Positions 58,225 through 64,000 of a stretch of 64,000 bases of DNA are shown in pieces. Source of the DNA: Limonium bicolor. Taxonomy: Eukaryota > Streptophyta > Magnoliopsida > Caryophyllales > Plumbaginaceae. Made by a program: the position numbers and the translations under genes. How positions within the stretch are numbered: position 1 is the first letter of the stretch; every line of letters begins with the position of its first letter. The stretch lies in contig CM041776.1 in assembly GCA_023374045.1 (NCBI GenBank), positions 347,757,636 to 347,821,635 of the forward strand. The letters run 5' to 3'. The notes under the pieces are model-generated. The model searched no databases. It was not told the origin of the DNA and worked only from the letters and a program-made list of their open reading frames with translations.

Positions 58225-59920
58225 AACCTATGAATAATAAGATAGGTTGAAGGATTAAATCCTAAGTGGTAAATTAATATTACATGTTATTATGACATTA
58301 AGAGAGGATGATTTAACTAATCCCGAACACATTCAAATACCCGAGTAACAATAACTAATTAAAGGGGTTAGTTATCGGAGGTATTAGCGTTTATTCGGGA
58401 ATACCGAATTAACTTGAGATCATAGGGAATTCATACTTAGTGTTATACATATATTCCAAATCTTAGTGCGTAGAGAGCGGGCCCGAGATTCAAACATCTG
58501 CTCCTCTTACCGACAGTGTACGGTATGTTATTGTGTTGTCCGAACGTCCTGAGGGTTTCCTTGGGTTCAGACATGTTTATATGATTATTTGCTAAAAGTG
58601 ATATGCGTGTTATATGTATGTTTACATGAATTAATTTGCTCGAGTATCTCGCATTATTAATTGTGCGCAAATGTCTGTCGGACTAAAGTATTACCGATTG
58701 CAACTCGACTAAGTTACGAGTATGATTAGAATCATTACTTATAAAAGTTCAATGAAATATCATATTATCCTTAATCAATCTAAGTGGATAACTTAGGAAA
58801 GAGATTTGGTAGTACCAATCTCTAGAGCACTTGTATTTGAACATGAAATGATCTAGTTGACTTCTAGGCATTGTATAAGATCTAAATGACAACTATATAA
58901 TTATATATTCACTATAACCTAAGAGTATATCTTAGGTGAGACGATTAAGCTACTTAATCACATGGTGAGAATTAGTATATGAGGAGAAAACCTAGGGTAG
59001 TCTCGGACTACCTGGTTGCACAGAGAGGTCACTAGAGATGGACTACCGAATCAGATCCACTCATGGAAATCTGACGAGCCGCATTTGACCGTTGACCAGG
59101 AGGTACTGCTGTTGGTACATGGATTTGGCTGCTTAAGACACCTTTATTAGGCAATGAGTTAAATCCAGAGATCTTCGGATCATTGGTCGGAGGGCACTGT
59201 TGTTGGTGCACATAAGACGACTGTCCAATTAAATAAGTATTACAAATTATAAAAGGGTTGTCCTAACATGACACCCGACATGAGTTTAAGTGTAAACATA
59301 AAACAAATGAGATTACGAGTATTAGTTATACCTTAGTACGAGACTCAAATAAACCTCGTAAACATGGATAACGAACAATGGGTCTCGAAGGCCGAGTCGA
59401 GTACCATTCACAAGATAACGACTTTAGCACCATTATCAATTTACTCGTTTATTGTTTTAATAATGTGGATGATTTATTTATGCAATGATGTGTTTATATT
59501 GGATGAACTGTTGAGTGTTTAATTATAGCATTTACAGTTATGTCATATGATTGTAAAATATAACAACATGAAATGAGCCGCATATTAAGATGGCTAAATG
59601 ACTTAATGAATCTAAATGAGTCTAGGATTACACTTTAGCATATTCAGCGGTTGTGCTGAGCCTATACGACAAACATATTGCAGGAACTTGATCGAGACCG
59701 GAAGTTGGAGTGTGAGATGATTTCGATAGTCATTGGTTATTTTGTTATAGCATTCTCGGACTTATTTTGTATTATGCACCGCGGTTGTGTACGGTCAAGA
59801 ATACTTAGAATGCTCACTTGTTTATGGATGTGAATATGGATTTTGATGTTGTATATATTATTGGTTAACTATCTCTAGTCGTCACACTGGTCATGAATAA
59901 TGTGGTAATTGGACGCTTCC

Positions 59921-59942
59921 ATTACTCACATGGGTGAGTAAT
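59921..59942 (+). promoter_or_regulatory. U5 hairpin of LTR G
   Basis: ATTACTCAC, loop ATGG, GTGAGTAAT: a 9-bp stem with a different sequence from B and C but the same length, loop size and position before GGCG. Confidence 0.75.
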
Positions 59943-60060
59943 GGCGGTAGCACCCGAGTTAGTGTTTTATTGTATTTCTTCCGTTGTACTATTGTATTAA
60001 GTTTAGATAAATTATACGCGAGATTGTGATTATGGTGAGTTTACGAGTTAGGGGTGTTAC

Positions 60061-60372
60061 AACATGTCCCTCGGACACCACCTCATTTCTTGGTCATCCA
60101 AACGTCAACCCACTGTTTCCCACTCAAGTGCCGAAGATGAGTATCGCACTGTTGCAAATGCTATTGCCGAATCTCGTTACCCTCACAATCTTATCCAGTA
60201 ACTCAATGCCCCCACCAAGCGGGCCGGCCACCATTGTGATTTGTGACAATGTAAGCTCTGTCTATATGTCCTCCAATCCCGTCCACCATCAGCGCACCAA
60301 ACATATTGAGATCGACTTTCACTTCATCCGGAAAAAGGTTGCTTTGGGTCAAGCACGCGTCACTACTACATA
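60061..60372 (+). pseudogene. Ty1/copia RNase H remnant
   Basis: C-terminal end of a copia polyprotein: HHLISWSSKRQPTVSHSSAE in one frame, a stop near 60200, then SSVYMSSNPVHHQRTKHIEI and DFHFIRKKVALG in another. All are hallmark copia RNase H motifs. Its left end abuts the terminus of LTR G at 60060, so the rest of pol is gone or displaced. Confidence 0.9.
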
Positions 60373-60773
60373 ATTGGCATATTCCCATACTTTTAAGTTC
60401 AAACTTTTTACACAAATAAATGTGGAAATTTAATTTCCTTCACTTATAAGTGTCTTCATAATTGATGTAGACATATTAGAGATTTTTGTATTTTATACAT
60501 ATATATTTGTACCTACATTTAACATAAGCTCTTGCTATAGAGTTCTACACAAACAAGTGTAATTAAAAATAGTAGTTATATTAAAAAATTTACTACACTT
60601 TATTAGGTGGGGTTAAAAAAATGTCATTATCTATACTTTTGGTTGTAGTGTGCTTCACGTCCCAATCACCGGCCAATTTGCAAATATAATGACAAAAGGG
60701 TTACCATCTTCATTATTTTTAGATTTTAGAAACATTATCTGCATGTAAATCCTCCAACTTTGACTGGAGGGGC
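60373..60773 (+). other. Copia 3' untranslated region and polypurine tract
   Basis: AT-rich, no ORF. Ends ACTGGAGGGGC, a polypurine tract directly before an LTR start. Confidence 0.6.
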
Positions 60774-60920
60774 TGTTAGAATAAGTCAATAGCACATATT
60801 ATTGTATTCCCTACTTTATAGGGCTCTCCTCCTCTTGTCCGTGTATAAATACTATCCTAATATAATGGTAAATAATATATCGTTGATTCGCTTAATACTC
60901 TCACGGTAAGTTACTTGTGG
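60774..60920 (+). repeat. Copia 3' LTR start (partial)
   Basis: TGTTAGAATAAG follows the polypurine tract, as expected for a copia 3' LTR; a TATAAATA lies near 60844. The right end was not found, so the end given is approximate. Confidence 0.55.
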
Positions 60921-61078
60921 TAGTCGAGGTGAACGGAGAGCAAAGCAATCATCATCTATCTCCTGCTCCTCTTGTTAATGTTTATGGCTGGCCATAGTAG
61001 GTGGTTAACGACAGTGATCGAGGTGAACGAAGTGCGGAGTATTTGATGCGTGGCGAAGCCATCATAAAAAAAAGCGGT

Positions 61079-61227
61079 TTATGTTATATATATAAATATA
61101 TATAGTGAATGTCCATATTACCCTTATCGTCTCTATAAATAGAGACTATTGTACTCAGTTGTGAGAATAAAAAAAAAAAAAACCCTATTATCGTTTTATC
61201 TTTCTCTGTTTTCTCTCATTTACAACA
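61079..61227 (+). repeat. Second copia element, 5' LTR right end
   Basis: Contains TATA box CTATAAATAG (about 61133), an A-rich run, a pyrimidine-rich tract and the terminus TTTACAACA at 61227. The left part of this LTR is not identified. Confidence 0.6.
61133..61142 (+). promoter_or_regulatory. TATA box of the copia LTR
   Basis: CTATAAATAG at the centre of a short palindrome (CTCTATAAATAGAG), about 90 bp before the LTR end, a usual place for the promoter of short plant copia LTRs. Confidence 0.6.
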
Positions 61228-61241
61228 CGTTATCAGCACGC
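61228..61241 (+). promoter_or_regulatory. Primer-site region of copia element
   Basis: CGTTATCAGCACGC follows the LTR end. This post-LTR sequence is common in a group of plant copia elements; I do not assign the tRNA. Confidence 0.5.
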
Positions 61242-62996
61242 TCTAAATTTCTAAAATAACTTAGTTCCGTTTTCGCTAATCCTCATTCACAATAGGCAAC
61301 ATCAATTATTCTCGGATCCCATTGATTAATTGCTGTCTTCAAATACAATTTCGGGTAAAGACAACGATGTGGCTCTCTTCTTCTTTCCCTATAAGCTTCC
61401 TATCAGCATCGTTGTCGTTGTCATCACCTTCTACGCGATTTTTTTTCCGGCATTCGACACACTATCCCTAGTTATTATCACCCATTACTCTGATATTCTT
61501 TCTGCAATCAGCGCCGCCTCTTACACACATCAAAAAGAAGAACAAAAATTCAAGTTGCGACTGTTGCCGCCTCTCACCTCTCACAAAAAAAAAAAAAATT
61601 CAGCAATTGCCGCCACCTACCTACGCACACATCAAAAGAAAAAATACATATACACACAATCTGAATCGAAGTAGAACATGGATGCTCGCTTGATATATTG
61701 CCGCTCATATAGATGTCAATTTATATATGCATATATATTATCTGAATTATGTTGTTTTGTATATATTTATTATTTTTGTTGGTGCCCGATCTAACCAAAA
61801 AAAAAAAATATGTAAGGCATCATGCCAGTTATTAATTTTTCATAAGGCATCGTGCCAGTTATTAATTTCACGTGAGACATTGTGCCAGATATTCAATATC
61901 ACGTGAGGCATTACGCCAATTTTTGTTTATTTTAATTATTTCATTATTTGTGTGTTTAATTTATCATTTCAGTTTTTTATTTTATTTATTCATTTATTTA
62001 TTTCGTTGTTTATTTATTACGTATCGTGTGAGGCATTGTGCCAGTAATCACACGAGGCATTGTGCCAGATATAAGTATCACGTGAGGCATTGTGCCAGAT
62101 ATATTCACGTGAGGCATCATGCCAGATACTTATCATCACGTGAGGCATCGTGCCAGATTTATCATCACGTGAGGCATCGTGCCCGATTTTATTGTTATTT
62201 AATATTTATTTATTTGTATTATTTATTTATTTTTTATTTTGTGACGTAAATTATTCAATTTTGTTTATTATATTAATGCTTATCACTACCTACGGCATTG
62301 CGCCTGTTAAATTTTAATTTGTAAATCATTAAGGCATTATGCCGGAAAGCTTTTGATGCTATATAAAAGCGATGTTCTGAAAACGATACATGTATAATCG
62401 TTTTATATCTGTTTATCTCATGACAAAAGTGTTTAAGAGTGGTTAACAGTATCAAAATGAAAAGGGCATTATGCCTGAAAGTTTAATTTTGATATGCTAT
62501 AAAAGGTATCACACCTGAAAACTTTATTTTGATATAATATGATATTGGCATTGCGCCAGAAATTATTATAATATATGAAAAAGAAATGATATTGGTAGAT
62601 CACTCATCGAAAAGATGGTATAACACCTGGTTACTTCATATGCAGTCGTATTTATATATTTATTTTTGAGAGATGAGCATGTATTATGCTTCATGAAGAA
62701 TCATGATGGTATAGCACCAGGAAATTTATGTAGAGCTCTTCAAAAAAAAAAAATCTAATTAAGTGACATCGTATAATAATTGTATGTTCATATGTCAAGT
62801 TTTGACCTCTATGATGATTACATCGCTAAAGGGCATTGTGCCTATTAATTTAATTTTAGTATATTTAAAAAAAAAGGCACCGTGCCGGAAAGTTTTAAGT
62901 TCTGATATTAAAATGATGTCATAAAACGATACCTATAGGATCGTTCCTAATATTTTTATTTTATTTTATGACAGATTGTAAGAATAATAATTACCA
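61242..62996 (+). other. Long AT-rich leader of copia element; no gag
   Basis: 1.75 kb where gag is expected, but no Gag motif or zinc knuckle is visible. It holds the dyad array 61815-62893. ORFs at 61330-61674 and 61872-62249 are low complexity or cross the repeats. Confidence 0.6.
61815..62893. repeat. Dispersed GGCAT-NN-TGCC dyad array with G-boxes
   Basis: About 19 copies of an 11-bp dyad, consensus GGCATYRTGCC. Ten lie at 61815-62183, six of them preceded by CACGTG (61869, 61900, 62079, 62106, 62137, 62166). The rest are spaced out to 62893. Variants change both arms together (GGT with ACC at about 62505, 62613, 62705). Confidence 0.85.
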
Positions 62997-63620
62997 TTGA
63001 AGAATTCATTGATGGATGGTGAAGACGTATGTCTTATTGATAGTGCTGCAACGCACACAATTCTTAAGAGTAAGAAATACTTTTCTTATTTACGAAATTA
63101 TGCGCCAAAGGTTACTACCATATCAGGTAGTACGAATATTGTTGAAGGGTCTGGAAAAGCAACTATTATTCTACCTAAGGGAACAAAAATATGCATTGAA
63201 AATGCATTATTTTCCAGCACGTCTCAAAGAAACCTGTTGAGTTTCATTGATATACGCCGGAATGGGTATCACATTGAGACAGGGAATGATGGAAATGTTG
63301 AGTATATTGGCATCACAAAAGTGATAGCTGGAAAGAGACAAATATTGGAAAAGCTAGTTGCTATTTCCTCTGGGTTGTACCCTGCGTATATTAATACAAC
63401 AGAAATACATGTTGTTGAAAAAATAAAATATTTTGATGATTTCAAAACTTGGCATGACCGGTTAGGCCATCCCGGTTCCATCATGATGCGAAGAATTATG
63501 GAAAATTCATGTGGTCATATGTTGAAAAACAAAAAGTTTCTTCAACTAAATAGTTTTCCGTGTATTGCTTGTTCTCAAGGAAAACTAATTATAAGGCCAT
63601 CACCAGTTAAACTGAGATAA
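62997..63620 (+). CDS. pol: Copia protease and GAG-pre-integrase region (fragment)
   Basis: An open frame of 207 codons with no credible ATG of its own; it should be part of a longer Gag-Pol. The protease active site is seen as LIDSAATHT at residues 13-21 (the family has D-S/T-G/A). The pre-integrase zinc module follows: FKTWHDRLGHPG about residue 148 and CIACSQGKL about 192, giving the His-His-Cys-Cys arrangement. It ends at a stop after SPVKLR; integrase continues in another frame a few bases later, so one frame break lies near 63610. Confidence 0.85.
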   Translation: MKNSLMDGEDVCLIDSAATHTILKSKKYFSYLRNYAPKVTTISGSTNIVEGSGKATIILPKGTKICIENALFSSTSQRNLLSFIDIRRNGYHIETGNDGNVEYIGITKVIAGKRQILEKLVAISSGLYPAYINTTEIHVVEKIKYFDDFKTWHDRLGHPGSIMMRRIMENSCGHMLKNKKFLQLNSFPCIACSQGKLIIRPSPVKLR

Positions 63621-64000
63621 AGCCGATTGCTTTTCTCGAAAGGATTCAGGGTGATATATGTGGACCTATCCATCCACCATGTGGACCATTTAGATATTTT
63701 CTGGTTTTGATAGATGCATCAACCAGATGGTCACATGTTAGCTTATTATCAACCCGTAATATGGCATTTGCAAGATTATTGGCTCAGTTAATTCGATTGC
63801 GTGCCAATTTTCCTGATAATCAAATCAAATCCATACGCATGGATAATGCTGGTGAATTTACCTCAAGGCCTTCAATGACTATTGCATGTCCATTGGAATA
63901 ACCATTGAACATCCAGTAGCTCATGTGCATACCCAAAATGGTTTGGCAGAATCTTTGATCAAACGTCTGCAGTTAATTGCAAGACCGTTACTAATGAGAT
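63612..64000 (+). pseudogene. pol: Copia integrase core, runs off the window
   Basis: KPIAFLERIQGDICGP, then LIDASTRWSHVSLLSTRN, IRMDNAGEFTS and, in another frame, HTQNGLAESLIKRLQL. These supply the two Asp and the Glu of the DDE triad. Frame breaks lie near 63610 and 63865-63900. RT and RNase H should follow beyond 64000. Confidence 0.88.

Larger units (their letters stand above)
56256..60060 (+). repeat. AT-rich region ending in an LTR 3' terminus (G)
   Basis: No gene. The right end GGGGTGTTACA at 60060, the U5 hairpin (59921-59942) followed by GGCGG, and a TTCCGTTGT motif match the LTR ends of B, C and E. The left limit was not found; a weak candidate start is near 56728. Contains W-box cores (58040-58094) and a TA microsatellite. 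Confidence 0.55.

Noticed and set aside
60203..60415. Minus-strand ORF over the copia RNase H
   Set aside because: It is the antisense shadow of the RNase H remnant.
61815..62183. CRISPR-like regular repeats
   Set aside because: Eukaryotic copia leader; units are short dyads with unequal spacing and no uniform spacers.

Overview
The window looks like a stretch of nuclear heterochromatin from a flowering plant, built almost entirely of nested transposable elements. The evidence is a Ty3/gypsy chromovirus with an initiator-Met-tRNA primer site, long-LTR non-autonomous relatives, Ty1/copia fragments and a plant-type hAT element with a TTF zinc finger. I see no ordinary single-copy host gene, tRNA, rRNA or CRISPR. 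Species cannot be assigned. I made all alignments by eye.

Layout. 1-30118 is element A (+), a large LTR element without recognisable genes: internal parts at 1-1302, 7325-7372 and 21805-25432, and a 3' LTR from 25433 cut off at 30118. Two elements are nested in A with perfect 5-bp target duplications. X (1303-7324, TSD ACAGA) is non-autonomous, with 1.5-kb LTRs and one ORF with three zinc knuckles. B (7373-21804, TSD GCAGG) is a chromovirus with 3.9-kb LTRs and a decayed gag-pol.

30119-50230 (-) is element C, a tandem LTR-internal-LTR-internal-LTR array. It is gene-less but shares LTR layout, primer site and 3' signals with B, and its internal region is homologous to A. 50231-51878 (-) is an A-type LTR fragment. 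51879-56255 (-) is a broken hAT element split by a 2576-bp solo LTR (E, 52307-54882, TSD CCGAG). 56256-60060 is AT-rich and ends in an LTR terminus (G). 60061-64000 holds two Ty1/copia pieces: an RNase H plus 3' LTR remnant, then a 5' LTR end, a long leader and protease-integrase running off the window.

The main discovery candidate is in B. Between the Gag zinc knuckles and the protease lies an AlkB-type 2-oxoglutarate/Fe(II) dioxygenase domain (13064-13802), close to the plant ALKBH1-like family, with iron and 2OG ligands present and one frameshift. Gag carries three GT-AG intron-like gaps that keep frame. The third would join Gag in phase to AlkB, while skipping to 13997 would join Gag in phase to protease. 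This suggests a captured host gene used as an alternative terminal exon.

The second theme is structured nucleic acid. The A/B/C/E/G families carry short hairpins with compensatory base changes: over the primer site, before the polypurine tract, in the 3' untranslated region, in mid-LTR arrays and near the LTR 3' end. The copia leader has about 19 short dyads and six G-boxes. B may provide proteins in trans to C; this is inference. Many differences between near-identical copies are 1-base indels, so some frameshifts may be assembly errors.
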